From NCBI RefSeq assembly GCF_026929975.1, contig NZ_JANHOK010000005.1:62001-126000 (forward strand): 64,000 nucleotides of DNA. The letters run 5' to 3'. Positions 1 through 10,525 of the stretch are shown one piece after another. Each line of letters begins with the position of its first letter. The stretch's first letter is position 1. The translations under genes were made by a program, and so were the position numbers. A model generated the notes under the pieces. It was not told the origin of the DNA, did no database searches, and saw only the letters and a list, made by a program, of their open reading frames with translations. Source of the DNA: Bartonella sp. F02. GTDB taxonomy: Bacteria; Pseudomonadota; Alphaproteobacteria; Rhizobiales; Rhizobiaceae.

Positions 1-66
1 ACTGGAAATATGGGATGTAAAAATTATACTGTTAAAGATCTGTTTGACGTTGAAGAATTATCTTGA
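1..66 (+). CDS. possible 3' end of an unidentified gene (partial)
   Basis: An open frame enters from the left edge and stops with TGA at position 64. Only 21 residues are visible (ending VKDLFDVEELS), too few to identify a family. A second frame is also open here as far as about position 100, so the coding call rests on little. The nearest plus-strand terminator is about 500 bp downstream. Treat as tentative. Confidence 0.2.
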   Translation, partial: TGNMGCKNYTVKDLFDVEELS

Positions 67-790
67 AATGTCTCTATCGGATAATTGGATAGTCATTTGA
101 AAGACAGAAAATAATCTTTTTCAAGCGTGAGAAGACTAATTTTTGCACAGAGAAAATGATTTATGCTTCAAATCATTGTGAACGAGATGATTTTAAAAAT
201 CAAAAAAACGTAAAAAATAAAAATATGAGCAAGAAGTCTCTTGAAAAAAGAGAAGAGGCAATTATCTACCTTTTCGTATATTACCTTTCTTAGAAGCGTT
301 TTTCTTTCGTGAGTAATGTGAAATGAAGAGACAAATCTTTCTATGATCGATGATGATAGAAAGGAATGGGATTTCTTTGAATGTTTATTTTCAGAGAAAA
401 ACCATACGAATAGAAGCTTAAGTGTGGGAGGAAAAGACTGCTGTAGGATAAAATAATTTCTATCATGATGAGTGAATGAGATATTTTGCGGCTTTATAAG
501 GGGGATCTACAATAAATAAAAAAGCCTGGTTTGTTTATAATCAATACAGAATGCTTTAGATACCTTCATTTCGATAACCGAAATGAAGGTATTTTTTGTG
601 TGTACATATGAATTTTAGAAGATAACTTTTTGATTAAGAAAATTGACACAAACATTTTGAGCAGGAAACGTGCTTTTTTCTTTTGTGCAATATTCAACAA
701 GAATGAGCATTAATGTCTTTTATGTTCATTCTTGAAGGTTTCCCAAGGATACAATGTTGTATCCAAAGAGATTGTTATAGTGTCAGCTGT
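67..790. other. A/T-rich spacer with no convincing gene
   Basis: This stretch has many stops in all frames and no start with a ribosome binding site that opens a credible protein. The only clear structure is the terminator hairpin at 561-597. The rest looks like the decayed intergenic DNA seen elsewhere in the window. Confidence 0.5.
561..597 (+). terminator. strong intrinsic terminator
   Basis: A perfect 13-bp stem (561-573 with 579-591) encloses the 5-nt loop ATAAC and is followed directly by six T on the plus strand. No comparable T tract follows on the minus strand, so it ends a plus-strand transcript. No plus-strand gene lies within 490 bp upstream, so it may end either a long 3' UTR or an unannotated small RNA. 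Confidence 0.85.
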
Positions 791-2116
791 TTATTGAGTA
801 CTTAATAAAGGTGACCACGCTGGATCAGAAGCATCATTGGGAGTGGGAAGTTGGCGTTCATTGCGTCCTGTAATATCAATCGTGTAAATTTTTGGACCCA
901 TCCCTGGGTTTTGACGAAAAAACATAAGGACACGGCCATTGGGCGCCCAGGTCGGACCTTCATTATGAAACCCTGTGGTTAAGATGCGTTCTCCCTGTCC
1001 ATCAGGATGCATCACACCAATAGAAAATTGACCTTGAGATTGTCTTGTGAATGCAATGTAATCGCCACGAGGTGACCAAATCGGCGTGGAATAACTGCCA
1101 TCATTAGAAGAAATTCGCTGAAGGTTACTGCCATCTGCATTCATGATATAAATTTGTGGTTTTCCGTTTCTGTCAGAAGAAAAGACGATCTTCTTCCCAT
1201 CGGGTGAGTAGGAAGCTGATGTATCTATGGCTTTGGTTGTGGTTAAGCGTGTCATGGTGCGTGTTCGTAAATCCATGGTGTAGAGATTTGAGCTACCATC
1301 ATGTTGCAATAAACTCATGATGACTTTTTGCCCATCGGGAGAAAAACGTGGGGCAATGGTCATATTGTCAAAAGCACCGATTAATTCTCTTTGTCCCATT
1401 TCAATTTGTTGGAGATAAACATGAGGGATATGATTATGGCCATAAGCCATATATGTAATTTCCTGCCGTTTTGGTGAAAAGCGTGGTGTGAGTAATAATT
1501 CACTGCCATCGGAAAGATAAATTAAATTGGCTCCATCTTGATCCATAATTGCTAAGCGTTTTACACGTGCATTGCGTGGTCCTGTTTCATCGATAAAAAC
1601 AATCCGTGTATCAAAATAACCACTCTCACCGGTCATTTGACTATAAATTTCATCGGCAATCATATGGGCAACACGACGCCAACGTTCTGTTGCGGTATAA
1701 AAGCGCTGACCTTTAAGTTGTTTATGGCCAAAAACATCCCATAAACGAAAATCAACTCTTAAGCGACCATCGGTTTCTCTTACCACTTGACCTGTAACTA
1801 ATCCTTGGGCGTTTATTTGCTGCCAATCGAGAAAACGTGGTTGAATGTTGGAATTAGTAATTTGCTCAAGAAAGAGTGTTTTGTCTAAAGGTAAAAAAAG
1901 TCCAGAACGTTCAAGGTCGGCTGTGACAACAGCAGAAATTTTTTGCCCTATTGAATCGTTAGAAATAAAGTCTGTGATTGCAATGGGAATAGGGTTAAAG
2001 TCCGCACCGGTAATGGTGCCTTTTAATTGTGCGTGAGCCAATGAAAAACCCGAAAGCCACAAACTCACGGTGACAATAAACCAAGAAAAAATTGCAGGTC
2101 TTGTTATAGCCCTCAT
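791..2116 (-). CDS. tolB: Tol-Pal system beta-propeller protein TolB
   Basis: Periplasmic partner of Pal and TolA in the Tol-Pal complex, which keeps the outer membrane attached during constriction. The 441-residue protein has a signal peptide ending AHA (residues 27-29), an N-terminal TolB domain and C-terminal beta-propeller blades with repeated SPDG-type motifs (for example [15 protein letters not shown]). I chose the ATG at 2116 because AAAGGA sits just upstream and the signal peptide starts there; the longer upstream frame has no such support. It is the last gene of the minus-strand tolQRAB run. Unusually, pal does not follow; it lies 16 kb away on the other strand. Confidence 0.96.
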   Translation of the reverse strand: MRAITRPAIFSWFIVTVSLWLSGFSLAHAQLKGTITGADFNPIPIAITDFISNDSIGQKISAVVTADLERSGLFLPLDKTLFLEQITNSNIQPRFLDWQQINAQGLVTGQVVRETDGRLRVDFRLWDVFGHKQLKGQRFYTATERWRRVAHMIADEIYSQMTGESGYFDTRIVFIDETGPRNARVKRLAIMDQDGANLIYLSDGSELLLTPRFSPKRQEITYMAYGHNHIPHVYLQQIEMGQRELIGAFDNMTIAPRFSPDGQKVIMSLLQHDGSSNLYTMDLRTRTMTRLTTTKAIDTSASYSPDGKKIVFSSDRNGKPQIYIMNADGSNLQRISSNDGSYSTPIWSPRGDYIAFTRQSQGQFSIGVMHPDGQGERILTTGFHNEGPTWAPNGRVLMFFRQNPGMGPKIYTIDITGRNERQLPTPNDASDPAWSPLLSTQ

Positions 2117-2171
2117 GAAGTGTATCCTTTCATTTAAACAAATTATGTCTTTCGTGATCCCATTCTTTATA

Positions 2172-3620
2172 TTATGGAGTGGTTTCTTGAAGAGGATCAA
2201 TATTAAAATCAAAACCTTTTCCCCACAAGTCATATTGGTTCCGTGGAAGGTCTGCGTAAGGTTGGCACGCAAAGACAGCTGCATAGACTTGTCGTTTCAT
2301 GATCGCTTGCAAGCTTTCTTCTCCACTCAAAGGTTCAATAAGAGGTTCGCCTATAATCATTCCTTTGCGGTTTAAGTAAAACTGCAAACGAACAATGGGA
2401 CGGTTATTTAAATTCCCACCGATAGCAACAAGTTTCAGCTTTTTTTGAATACAGGAACCAGCAAGGCTCACTAATGTTTGCGCCATTTTTGTGGTGTCAC
2501 CAATATTTTTGCGTGCGCCGGATGCCTCTGGATTGGTGGAGCGTTTTGCTCCTCCTCCTTGGGTGCGCATCCGATTGAGAAAATTTTTTTCTTCAAGTGC
2601 TAGAATATCGTCAATTGTCTTTTCATTGCGTTTTTGAGGTGAAGGAGAAGAGTGTTTCACAAATTTTTGTTTACTTTGTGGAAGAGGAGGATTTTCTGGA
2701 TGCTCAATTTTTGGAGCTGGTTTATGTGTCGATGGTTTTTTAGAAGGCACTTTTGGCGTGATGGATTCTGCTTTTTGAGGTTGTGGTTTGATAGGATCTG
2801 GTCGCTTTGGAGATGTTTCTAGCGATTTTGGTTGTGTTTGTGAGGGTGTTAATTTCTCTGGTGAGGTTTCGATAGGGGTGAAAGGTTCTTCCTGAGAGGT
2901 GGTTTCATTTTCCTCTGATGGAGCAGGGGGTGTATCAATTTGGTGTGGTTTTTCTTTTGGCGTTTGAGGTTCTTTTGAAGGTTCTGGAGGGGTGATTATA
3001 TCATTGTGAGCAACCTTGGAAGAAACATCTGTTTTCGTTTCTTGTAAGTCTTTTGTAGAGTGAGATGACTCTGATGTTTCAGGTGCAGCCTTTTCCTCTG
3101 ATGGAGCAGGGGGTGTATCAATTTGGTGTGGTTTTTCTTTTGGCGTTTGAGGTTCTTTTGAAGGTTCTGGTGGGGTCATTATGTCATTGTGAGTAACCTT
3201 GGAAGAAACATCTGTTTTCGTTTCTTGTATGTCTTTTGTTGTGTGAGATGACTCTAGTGTTTCAGGTACAACCTTTTCCTGCGATGGAGCCGGTGGTGTA
3301 TCAACCTGACGCGGTTTTTCTTTAGGTTTGAAAGGGGAAAGAGTATCTACTGTTCCATCACCAACATGCTGTGCATTTTCTTTTTCTTGTGGTTTTGTGG
3401 TTGGTTTGGGGGCAGGATGTTCCTTGAAAGGAGCCTGGAGCAAACCTTGTTGTAAGGCAACTTCTTCATTAAGAGGGGCTAAGGTGATGGGAATGGTGTC
3501 GAGTGGTTGTGGTGAAAAGGGAATAGGATTGGTGAGATGCATTCCCATCAAAATGAGAAGAATGAGATGCACTGTCAAAGATAAAACTAAGGCTCGTTTC
3601 ATGCTATGATGAGAATTCAT
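2172..3620 (-). CDS. tolA: TolA, inner-membrane spanning linker protein with internal repeats
   Basis: TolA links the TolQR motor in the inner membrane to TolB/Pal. A membrane segment lies at about residues 9-29, followed by a very long Pro/Lys/Glu-rich periplasmic arm (about 60-340) and a C-terminal TonB/TolA-like domain (about 370-482) with the family's paired cysteines. Two full 61-residue tandem repeats plus a partial third occupy residues 101-238. An alternative start (MKRALVLS) lies six codons inside. The gap to tolB is 55 bp, so the genes are probably cotranscribed. The arm varies in length between species, so the repeat is likely structural. Confidence 0.93.
   Translation of the reverse strand: MNSHHSMKRALVLSLTVHLILLILMGMHLTNPIPFSPQPLDTIPITLAPLNEEVALQQGLLQAPFKEHPAPKPTTKPQEKENAQHVGDGTVDTLSPFKPKEKPRQVDTPPAPSQEKVVPETLESSHTTKDIQETKTDVSSKVTHNDIMTPPEPSKEPQTPKEKPHQIDTPPAPSEEKAAPETSESSHSTKDLQETKTDVSSKVAHNDIITPPEPSKEPQTPKEKPHQIDTPPAPSEENETTSQEEPFTPIETSPEKLTPSQTQPKSLETSPKRPDPIKPQPQKAESITPKVPSKKPSTHKPAPKIEHPENPPLPQSKQKFVKHSSPSPQKRNEKTIDDILALEEKNFLNRMRTQGGGAKRSTNPEASGARKNIGDTTKMAQTLVSLAGSCIQKKLKLVAIGGNLNNRPIVRLQFYLNRKGMIIGEPLIEPLSGEESLQAIMKRQVYAAVFACQPYADLPRNQYDLWGKGFDFNIDPLQETTP
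2907..3320 (-). repeat. 183-bp tandem repeats in tolA
   Basis: Two complete 183-bp units and a 48-bp partial unit encode near-identical 61-residue blocks starting EKP(R/H)Q(V/I)DTPPAPS and ending [10 protein letters not shown]. The frame is preserved, so copy-number change would lengthen or shorten the periplasmic arm without breaking the gene. Confidence 0.9.
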
Positions 3621-3695
3621 ATCCGTCCATTATATTGTACTTTTGTCATCTTTCATCATTTTTTTTATGCATTGTGCAAGAGCTGATGAGGGTTT

Positions 3696-4145
3696 TTATT
3701 GCGCTAAACTGGCTAAAGCAACATTTGAAAAACCTGCTTTTTGAATATCGGCAAGGAGTTGTAATACTTTTTGGTATTCAACTGTTTTTGCTGCGCGGAC
3801 GAAAATGCGCTGGTTTTTGTGTTCAGGGTGAGCGATCAGCTGTGCTTTGAGTTTTGTAATTAAAGCTTCAGGAGTTTCGTAGTAGTCTTGGTTGATCGCT
3901 AAACGCCCTTGTGCATCAAGTGAAACTGTGAGAGGAGGGCTGTCTGCTCGCACAGGGCCTGCTTTGCTCTGGGGGAGATCAAGAGGAACACCGTTGACCA
4001 AAAGAGGAGCAGAGACCATAAAAATAATAAGCAAAACCAACATGACATCAACAAAGGGTGTTATATTAATTTCGCTCATAAGAGGTGTGTTTGAGCGGCG
4101 GCGGCGTCTTGTGTTTTTGGAAGAAGAAACGACAGAAAATCCCAT
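3696..4145 (-). CDS. tolR: TolR/ExbD-family proton-channel protein
   Basis: TolR forms the ion channel of the Tol motor together with TolQ. The 149-residue protein has a short cytoplasmic N-terminus, one membrane segment (about 25-45) with the family motif TPFVDVMLVLLIIFMV carrying the proton-relay aspartate, and a periplasmic domain. It lies 13 bp after tolQ and 75 bp before tolA on the same strand, the standard order. Confidence 0.95.
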   Translation of the reverse strand: MGFSVVSSSKNTRRRRRSNTPLMSEINITPFVDVMLVLLIIFMVSAPLLVNGVPLDLPQSKAGPVRADSPPLTVSLDAQGRLAINQDYYETPEALITKLKAQLIAHPEHKNQRIFVRAAKTVEYQKVLQLLADIQKAGFSNVALASLAQ

Positions 4146-4158
4146 GACTTAATCTCTT

Positions 4159-4872
4159 TTATTGGGAAGAATTGGATGTTGTTGTTTCATCAATTCTCCG
4201 GGATACAATGGTTGAAAATTCATCAGCAAAATCTTCTATTTGTGCAATGATTTTAGCACTCTCATGTGTCAATTTGTTGTAAGCAATAACCGCTGGGATC
4301 GCGGCTAACAAACCAATCGCTGTGGCTAAAAGTGCTTCTGCAATGCCTGGCGCTACAATCGCTAGTGATGTATTTTGAGAAGCGGAAATCGAAAGAAATG
4401 AATTCATAATGCCAACAACTGTTCCAAATAATCCAATAAAAGGACCAGCCGACCCAAGAGTTGCTAAAAAACCTAATTTCGATTCTATTTTTGCACTTTC
4501 ACGTCCTAAAGCAACATTCATCGCTTTATCAATTCTCATTTGTAAGCTAAGAGAGGTGTGAATGCCCTTTGTAAGAGATTTTTTCCATTCTGTCATTGCC
4601 GCTATAAAAACGACAGACATACTATTGGGATGGTAGTGTTTACAAGAGACATACAGGTCTTCTAAAGGTTGTCCTGACCAAAAAAGACGTTCAAAGCGTT
4701 TGATTTCGCGCCGAATTTTTCGATAAGTGAATATTTTATCGAGAATGATCGCCCAACTCCATATAGAAGCGAGCAATAAGCCAATCATAACAGCTTTAAC
4801 AACCCAATTGGCTTGCATAAATAAACTAAACAGTCCAATCATCTCTGGCTTTGTAAATTCCACATGTGGCAT
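4159..4872 (-). CDS. tolQ: TolQ/ExbB-family motor protein
   Basis: Inner-membrane motor subunit with three membrane segments, one near the N-terminus and two in the conserved GSAGPFIGLFGTVVGIM to AIPAVIAYN region. The frame can be extended upstream to a TTG at 4908 or an ATG at 4902. I prefer the ATG at 4872 (237 residues, MPHVEFTKPEM) because AAAGGG sits 8 nt upstream and the family normally starts shortly before the first membrane segment. tolR follows after 13 bp. Confidence 0.93.
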   Translation of the reverse strand: MPHVEFTKPEMIGLFSLFMQANWVVKAVMIGLLLASIWSWAIILDKIFTYRKIRREIKRFERLFWSGQPLEDLYVSCKHYHPNSMSVVFIAAMTEWKKSLTKGIHTSLSLQMRIDKAMNVALGRESAKIESKLGFLATLGSAGPFIGLFGTVVGIMNSFLSISASQNTSLAIVAPGIAEALLATAIGLLAAIPAVIAYNKLTHESAKIIAQIEDFADEFSTIVSRRIDETTTSNSSQ

Positions 4873-5034
4873 AATTTCTATCCCTTTAAATGAAAGATCC
4901 ATCGACAAAGGCTCTACATAAAACAGAGCGTGCCACAGATTGTTTTATAGTTTCTAAATTTTGATCAACAAAACTAAGTTTACAACAAAAATCGACAAAA
5001 GAAATGCAAAATACGAAACTTCCTGATCGTCATC

Positions 5035-5478
5035 TTATGGATGAAAGGTCGAAAAAATGTCTTTAGGGAGACGTCGTGGTTTGCCTTCTTCGTTGATAAT
5101 GGCAATTTCAACTGTGGCTTCGGCCAATAATGTTTCATCACGCTCAATAGACTGATCCATGAAAAAACGTGCGCCTTGAACACGATTGATCTGTGTTTTG
5201 ATTGTTAACAGATTATCAATTTGTGCGGGCTTGGAAAAATTAATTTCTATGCGACGAACAACAAAAAACAATTTTTCGCCTTGTACGCCTGAGGCTAAGT
5301 CGACATTATTAAATCCCGTATTGCGCAAAAATTCTGATCGGCCGCGTTCAAAAAATTCCAAATAACGCGCATGGTAAACCACACCAGAGAAATCTGTATC
5401 AGCAACATAAACACGTGCTTGAAGAATATGAAAAGGGTTTGTTTTATCATTAGTGACATGGGATATTTCAGTCATCAT
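5035..5478 (-). CDS. ybgC: YbgC acyl-CoA thioesterase, hotdog fold
   Basis: Small 4-hydroxybenzoyl-CoA-type thioesterase found at the head of tol operons. The catalytic motif [20 protein letters not shown], with the active-site Asp, is near residues 24-43. The length of 147 residues is typical. Its start overlaps the end of ruvB by 11 bp, so ruvCAB, ybgC and tolQRAB form one continuous minus-strand block and are probably at least partly cotranscribed. Confidence 0.95.
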   Translation of the reverse strand: MMTEISHVTNDKTNPFHILQARVYVADTDFSGVVYHARYLEFFERGRSEFLRNTGFNNVDLASGVQGEKLFFVVRRIEINFSKPAQIDNLLTIKTQINRVQGARFFMDQSIERDETLLAEATVEIAIINEEGKPRRLPKDIFSTFHP

Positions 5479-6580
5479 CTCTTTCCCATAAAGTTTTTTG
5501 GAGGGGTGAAGGGGTTTGTGGGCTGTTTTTTTCGTGTGAAGTTATGAGTTGAGTATGTTTTTGTGTTGAAATCGTGACGTTGGGTGCACAAAGTCCTAAA
5601 TGAGACCAAGCTTTTTCTGCGAGAACCCGTCCTCGGGGGGTACGTTGAATAAAACCAAGTTGGAGAAGATAAGGTTCAATAATATCTTCAATGGCATCAC
5701 GTGGCTCTGAAAGAGCAGCGGCAATTGTTTCGATCCCGACTGGACCGCCTAAAAATTTTTGTGCTATCAAAAGAAGATAACGGCGATCGAGAGGATCAAG
5801 ACCAAGAGAGTCTACTTCAAGACAGGAAAGAGCTTCATCAGCAAGAATACGGTCAATTTTTTCTGCCTGTTTGACCAGTGCAAAATCACAGACGCGCCGT
5901 AAAAGGCGTCCGGCAATTCGAGGGGTTCCACGAGCACGGCAGGCAATCTCATGCGCACCATCATCGCTGATTTGAACCGAAAAAAGACGCGCATTCCGTT
6001 TAACGATCAATTCTAGTTCTTCTACGGTATAAAAATTTAATCGGATGGGAATACCAAAGCGATCTCGTAAAGGGGTTGTCAATAATCCTAAACGCGTTGT
6101 CGCTGCCACTAAAGTGAATTTTGCTAAGTCAATTTTGACCGAACGCGCCGCTGGACCTTCCCCAATAATTAAATCAAGTTGATAATCTTCCATGGCAGGA
6201 TAAAGAATTTCTTCAACCGCAGGGTTTAAACGATGAATTTCATCGATAAAAAGAACATCGCGTTCTTCTAAATTGGTTAAAAGAGCAGCTAAGTCTCCCG
6301 CTTTCGCAATGACCGGTCCTGAAGTAGAACGAAAATTAACGCCTAATTCTTTAGCCATAATTTGAGAAAGTGTTGTTTTCCCCAAACCCGGAGGGCCAAC
6401 AAATAAAACATGGTCAAGGGCTTGTTTACGTGTTTTGGCAGCTTCAATAAATATTTTTAAATTGGCACGCTCTGCTTTTTGACCAATAAAGTCGTCAAGC
6501 GTTTGTGGCCTTAAAGAACGATCAGGATCATTGGGAAGGGGAGTGGCACTAAGAAGCCGTTTGTCTTCATCTTTTTGCAT
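5468..6580 (-). CDS. ruvB: Holliday junction branch-migration ATPase RuvB
   Basis: Hexameric AAA+ motor that drives branch migration with RuvA. Visible motifs are the Walker [10 protein letters not shown], Walker [10 protein letters not shown], sensor AATTRLG and the C-terminal winged helix ([13 protein letters not shown]). The family core is about 340 residues; this 370-residue protein carries an extra polar C-terminal tail. It follows ruvA after 2 bp and overlaps ybgC. Confidence 0.97.
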   Translation of the reverse strand: MQKDEDKRLLSATPLPNDPDRSLRPQTLDDFIGQKAERANLKIFIEAAKTRKQALDHVLFVGPPGLGKTTLSQIMAKELGVNFRSTSGPVIAKAGDLAALLTNLEERDVLFIDEIHRLNPAVEEILYPAMEDYQLDLIIGEGPAARSVKIDLAKFTLVAATTRLGLLTTPLRDRFGIPIRLNFYTVEELELIVKRNARLFSVQISDDGAHEIACRARGTPRIAGRLLRRVCDFALVKQAEKIDRILADEALSCLEVDSLGLDPLDRRYLLLIAQKFLGGPVGIETIAAALSEPRDAIEDIIEPYLLQLGFIQRTPRGRVLAEKAWSHLGLCAPNVTISTQKHTQLITSHEKNSPQTPSPLQKTLWERDDD

Positions 6581-6582
6581 TG

Positions 6583-7209
6583 TTACCTTGTATTCTGTGA
6601 AGAAAGCAATTTAAGACTATGACGAATGAGAAGTGCTGAAGATATGGTTTCTTCTCCAAGTTCATTCTTTGCAACAGCAATCGCATTGGCTGCTTGATCA
6701 CGCTCAAAACCAAGATTCATTAAGGCCAAGAGAGCATCATTGACAAGTTGACTGGTCGCTTCTGAGGTGAAAGCCGAAGAGCGTTGGCTTGTGTTGCTTT
6801 CATTGAAAGGAAGCACTTTACTTTTGAGTTCACTGACAATTCTTTGGCTTACTTTTTTTCCAACACCTGGTGTACGGCTAATCATGGCAATGTCACCCAG
6901 TGTAATGGCTTGTGTGAGCTCATCGATCGATAAAGTTCCTAAAACGGCTAAAGCAACTTTTGCGCCCACACCTGGAACATTTTGTAGAAGACAAAAATAA
7001 TTTTGTTCCGATTGTGTCGAAAAACCAAAAAGACGGATCGCATCTTCACGAACATGCGTTTCAATAAATAAACTTATTTTTTCTCCAATCTCTGGTAAGG
7101 AAAAACGAAGCCGGTTGGGGATAAAAACAACATACCCCACACCATGGATATCAACAATAATGTGATCATCACAAACTTCTTCAAGGATGCCTTTCAACTT
7201 TCCAATCAT
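6583..7209 (-). CDS. ruvA: Holliday junction DNA-binding protein RuvA
   Basis: Tetrameric junction-recognition subunit. The N-terminal OB domain starts MIGKLKG, two helix-hairpin-helix motifs ([14 protein letters not shown] and [14 protein letters not shown]) lie mid-protein, and a C-terminal UBA-like domain of about 50 residues contacts RuvB. The ATG overlaps the ruvC stop (ATGA), which suggests translational coupling. Confidence 0.97.
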   Translation of the reverse strand: MIGKLKGILEEVCDDHIIVDIHGVGYVVFIPNRLRFSLPEIGEKISLFIETHVREDAIRLFGFSTQSEQNYFCLLQNVPGVGAKVALAVLGTLSIDELTQAITLGDIAMISRTPGVGKKVSQRIVSELKSKVLPFNESNTSQRSSAFTSEATSQLVNDALLALMNLGFERDQAANAIAVAKNELGEETISSALLIRHSLKLLSSQNTR

Positions 7210-7715
7210 GCAGGAACCTTTATGCGAGAGGAGAGGCTGGTGCGGTGGGTACTATGACAGAGAGCAAGAGCAAGAGCATCAGCGGCATCATCGCTGTCAA
7301 ATTCTGCACGAGGAAGAAGAACTTTGACCATCATATGAATTTGTTTCTTTTCTCCATGACCAACTCCAATAACTGATTTTTTAACTTTGTTGGGAGCATA
7401 TTCAGAAACAGGAAGACCTGCTTGTGCGGGAACCAGAAGTGCAATAGCACGCGCTTGGCTCAATTTTAAGGTAGCGGCAGCATCTTTGTTGACAAAAACA
7501 TGTTCAATAGCGGCTTCATGAGGTAAAAATTGATGCACAATGTTTGAAAGCCCTTTATGCAATTCGCAAAGTCGCGAAGGAAGGTCATTTTTGGCATTAG
7601 AATGAAGAGTCCCAGCCGCGACAAATTGCAGACGATTGCCGAGTAAATCAATCACTCCCCACCCCGTCCGTCGTAAGCCAGGATCAATGCCTATAATACG
7701 AATCGTTTCTGCCAT
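7206..7715 (-). CDS. ruvC: Holliday junction endonuclease RuvC
   Basis: Resolvase with the RNase H-like fold. The first acidic residue is in [14 protein letters not shown] at the N-terminus, and the remaining catalytic acids are in [13 protein letters not shown] and near [16 protein letters not shown]. The length of 169 residues is normal. It heads the ruvCAB cluster; in related Rhizobiales yebC is the upstream neighbour, but here yebC is 8 kb away. Confidence 0.96.
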   Translation of the reverse strand: MAETIRIIGIDPGLRRTGWGVIDLLGNRLQFVAAGTLHSNAKNDLPSRLCELHKGLSNIVHQFLPHEAAIEHVFVNKDAAATLKLSQARAIALLVPAQAGLPVSEYAPNKVKKSVIGVGHGEKKQIHMMVKVLLPRAEFDSDDAADALALALCHSTHRTSLSSRIKVPA

Positions 7716-7918
7716 AAAAGGAGTTTATGTTATTTCTTGATGTTTGAATAGGCACGACAGGAAAATAGAGAAGAAGAGTATGAGACATTGAAAAAGTTTG
7801 AGAGAATGAAAGAAGTTAAATGAATAGAGATTAATTTTTTTCAAAAGAATAAGCAAAGGAAAGCAATAAAATAGAGCAAAAAAAAGTCGGAAGATCAAAA
7901 AAGAAAAAAGAAAAATTT

Positions 7919-8437
7919 TTAAGGACGTTTAAAGGCCGTTTTAAGCAATTGGATTTGCTGGTTGACAGGGTTTTCATCTTCAACAGCGTGGGTAGAAATT
8001 CCTTGTTTATTGTAATTCATATATCGTACGCGCTCTTCTAAACGAAGAGACTGTGTAACAAAATGACGAAAAGCGGATGGCAATTCTTTCCAATGCTCTG
8101 TTTTTTGTTGAAGAGAAGGTGTATGAAGAGAAACTTTCGCCGCTTCGCGTTTTATTTGTTCCGGTGACATTTCTCCTTCGCGTTCTGCACGAAAAAGCAA
8201 AAGACGAGAAGCAATTTGCATAAGTCGGGTGCTTAAATACACAGTTTCTTTCGCAAAAAGTGCAGAAATTTCCACAGGAAGAGAACGAGCCGCTAATTTC
8301 CCTTCTGTGTCAATATAGGTGGCTGTTTCTTCTATAAGAGCCATTGTTTCTTCATAAAGACGATTAAAAACACTTTCAAAAGCATCATGCTCAATCATGA
8401 TAATTGGTTTATCGTATGGATGTTCATGTGCACTCAC
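7919..8437 (-). CDS. DUF1465 family protein
   Basis: Alpha-helical protein of unknown function conserved in Rhizobiales (DUF1465). I chose the GTG at 8437 (172 residues) because CTGGAG lies 9 nt upstream; an ATG at 8398 (MIEHDAFES) is an alternative, and the frame extends further only from a TTG. The visible core is the VNRLYEETMALIEETATY-like helix and the LRLEERVRYMN segment near the C-terminus. No membrane segment or signal peptide is seen. It stands alone between ruvC and the OpgC-like gene. Confidence 0.8.
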   Translation of the reverse strand: MSAHEHPYDKPIIMIEHDAFESVFNRLYEETMALIEETATYIDTEGKLAARSLPVEISALFAKETVYLSTRLMQIASRLLLFRAEREGEMSPEQIKREAAKVSLHTPSLQQKTEHWKELPSAFRHFVTQSLRLEERVRYMNYNKQGISTHAVEDENPVNQQIQLLKTAFKRP

Positions 8438-8637
8438 GCTTTTATACTCCAGTTTTGAAGCAGAAATTATAACTCTCAATAAAGAGCGGGATCAAAAGTC
8501 TTTTCATTGCTGTTCTGTAACTTTATTTGGGAACTCAATATCTTTTTTGAAAGAGCTCTGCAATCTGCTTCTTGTGCTAGGGTTAATGTGTCCATAGTGT
8601 TATGACAATAAGATGACTTGATGCAATATTTTAAAGA

Positions 8638-9753
8638 TTATGAATGATAAGATTTTCGTTTTTCATAAAAATAGGCAATCCAAAACTGAAGAGCAATACC
8701 ACTGACAATCAAAAGGGTATCAGAAAAAAATGTGCTTGTAACTAATGTTTTAAAAACCTGTCCAAACATTGCAAAAATGGTTCCGGTCACAAAAACGGGT
8801 AAACCATGTCTACCCAAAATGGCTAAAGGATGTTTTGTGGAAACTTGAAAGCGTTGATTGAGCCAGGGAAGAGAAAGGATCAAGAAAGATAAAGACATAA
8901 TGTGTAAGAGACGGGGCAGACTTAAAAAAGTTTTGTTAAAATTTAATAAGGGTGAAGTCCAGTGAAACCATCCAATAAGACCCCACCAATTTAAGCGAAC
9001 CCATAACAATGCAAGCAAAACGTAACTCGCAGATAAAACCAGTAAAAAAGGACGGAAAGGAAGTTGTTTTCCTTGTTTCAGAAATAAAGTGCCTGTGAGT
9101 CCCAAAACAAAAAGAAATTGCCATGATAAAGGATTTAAAAACCATTTTCCGTTTAAAGGATAAGAAGGGGGAGCAATTTTATAAAAACCACAGATAAGAT
9201 AAATCATAAACGATGCTAAAAGAAGAAGTCCCTTATGTTTATGACTCCAATAAAGCGCAAAAGGAGCAAAAATCATCAGAACAATATAAAGAGGCAGAAT
9301 ATTATTATAGCCTAATTGATGTCCAAAACTGAGAGTGCTGAGGAAGGCGATAAAAGGCTGCGTGAGAAAAAGCTCCACATTGTTCATGCTTGATAGTTTT
9401 TCTGAATGCCAGAGGAAAGAAGCCCCTAAAAAAAGAGTTAAAGTCACAAAAGTCGTGAAGAGATACGCTTTATAAAGTTGAAAAGCTCTTCGCCAGAGTT
9501 TTTGGAGAATAAAAGTAAAGCGCTTTTTGGATAGTTGAGCGTTAAAGCTTAATCCAAGAGAAACACCTGAAAGCAAAACAAATATTTCTGCCGAATCTGA
9601 AAAACCAAAGTGCTTATGTGTGAAATGTTCATACACTGTGCCAGGAATATGGTTGATGAAAATTGTCAATAGCGCTAAAGAACGAAAAACATCAATGCGT
9701 GTATCACGGCTTGAAAGATGTTGATTGTAATTGAAATCACCGTAGTATGCCAT
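8638..9753 (-). CDS. OpgC-type membrane acyltransferase
   Basis: Polytopic inner-membrane protein of 371 residues with about ten membrane segments. The N-terminal segment RDTRIDVFRSLALLTIFINH and the following PG and SDSAEIFVLLSG motifs are typical of OpgC and related acyltransferase-3 proteins, which add succinyl or acyl groups to periplasmic glucans. Substrate specificity is not deducible. The ATG at 9753 has AAAGG upstream and is preferred over the upstream extension. It is divergent from the ThiE-like gene at 9845. Confidence 0.83.
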   Translation of the reverse strand: MAYYGDFNYNQHLSSRDTRIDVFRSLALLTIFINHIPGTVYEHFTHKHFGFSDSAEIFVLLSGVSLGLSFNAQLSKKRFTFILQKLWRRAFQLYKAYLFTTFVTLTLFLGASFLWHSEKLSSMNNVELFLTQPFIAFLSTLSFGHQLGYNNILPLYIVLMIFAPFALYWSHKHKGLLLLASFMIYLICGFYKIAPPSYPLNGKWFLNPLSWQFLFVLGLTGTLFLKQGKQLPFRPFLLVLSASYVLLALLWVRLNWWGLIGWFHWTSPLLNFNKTFLSLPRLLHIMSLSFLILSLPWLNQRFQVSTKHPLAILGRHGLPVFVTGTIFAMFGQVFKTLVTSTFFSDTLLIVSGIALQFWIAYFYEKRKSYHS

Positions 9754-9844
9754 AGGTGAACCTTTATTATGATATAAATAAGGTGATTTGCTTATAACCC
9801 CGCGCAATCATAAAACGATCTCTTTTAATATTCAAGGATGCAGG

Positions 9845-10525
9845 ATGACAAAACGAAAGAATAAACCCGTTGAGCCTTGTCTGGTGCCTCAGTTGGTTTT
9901 GACACTGGATGTTCGACGCGATTTAAACCCTCTGCTCTTTCGTCAAATTATACAAACAAAGTCTTTTGCTTGCCTTATTCTCTATGATTCTCAAATTTCT
10001 CAAGGAGATGAATCTTTTTTGCAAAAAGGCGCTCAATTATATATTGATGACGTTCAACAAAGTGGTGCAGCCTTTCTTATCGCTGATGAAAGTCGTGTTG
10101 TTGGTCGTGTCAAAGCCGATGGCTTGCATGTGGAAGAGGATTCTAATCTTCTCAAAAGTCTTCAAAATCATAAAAAAGAGCAGAAAATAATTGGTTGTGG
10201 GAATTTGAAGAGTCGTCATGCTGCAATGAATGTCGCTGAAACAGGAGTCGATTATCTGATGTTTGGAAAATTGGGTGCGGATAAAAAACCGCAGGCGCAT
10301 GGCCGCAATATCCAATTGGCACAATGGTGGACGGAAATGATGGAAATTCCTGCAATTATTCAAGCCGGTGCAGATCCTGAATTTTTTGATGAAACTTTAG
10401 AAACGGCGTGCGAATTTATTGCGATTGAAGAAATGATTTTTTCTCATGATCATCCTTTAAATGTTCTTGATAGAGTGAAAGAAAAATGTAAAAATTTTCC
10501 TGTATCTTCAGAGAAGTCATATTAA
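9845..10525 (+). CDS. thiamine-phosphate synthase-like (ThiE/TenI) protein
   Basis: TIM-barrel protein resembling thiamine-phosphate synthase. The segment GADYLMFGKLG-like (here VDYLMFGKLGADKK) and the terminal (I/A)IQAGADPEFF match the family's phosphate-binding strands. Other thi genes are not adjacent and the conserved N-terminal pyrimidine-binding residues are weak, so catalytic activity is uncertain. The start at 9845 (MTKRKNK) follows AAGGATGCAGG. The stop overlaps the next start by one base (TAATG). Confidence 0.72.
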   Translation: MTKRKNKPVEPCLVPQLVLTLDVRRDLNPLLFRQIIQTKSFACLILYDSQISQGDESFLQKGAQLYIDDVQQSGAAFLIADESRVVGRVKADGLHVEEDSNLLKSLQNHKKEQKIIGCGNLKSRHAAMNVAETGVDYLMFGKLGADKKPQAHGRNIQLAQWWTEMMEIPAIIQAGADPEFFDETLETACEFIAIEEMIFSHDHPLNVLDRVKEKCKNFPVSSEKSY

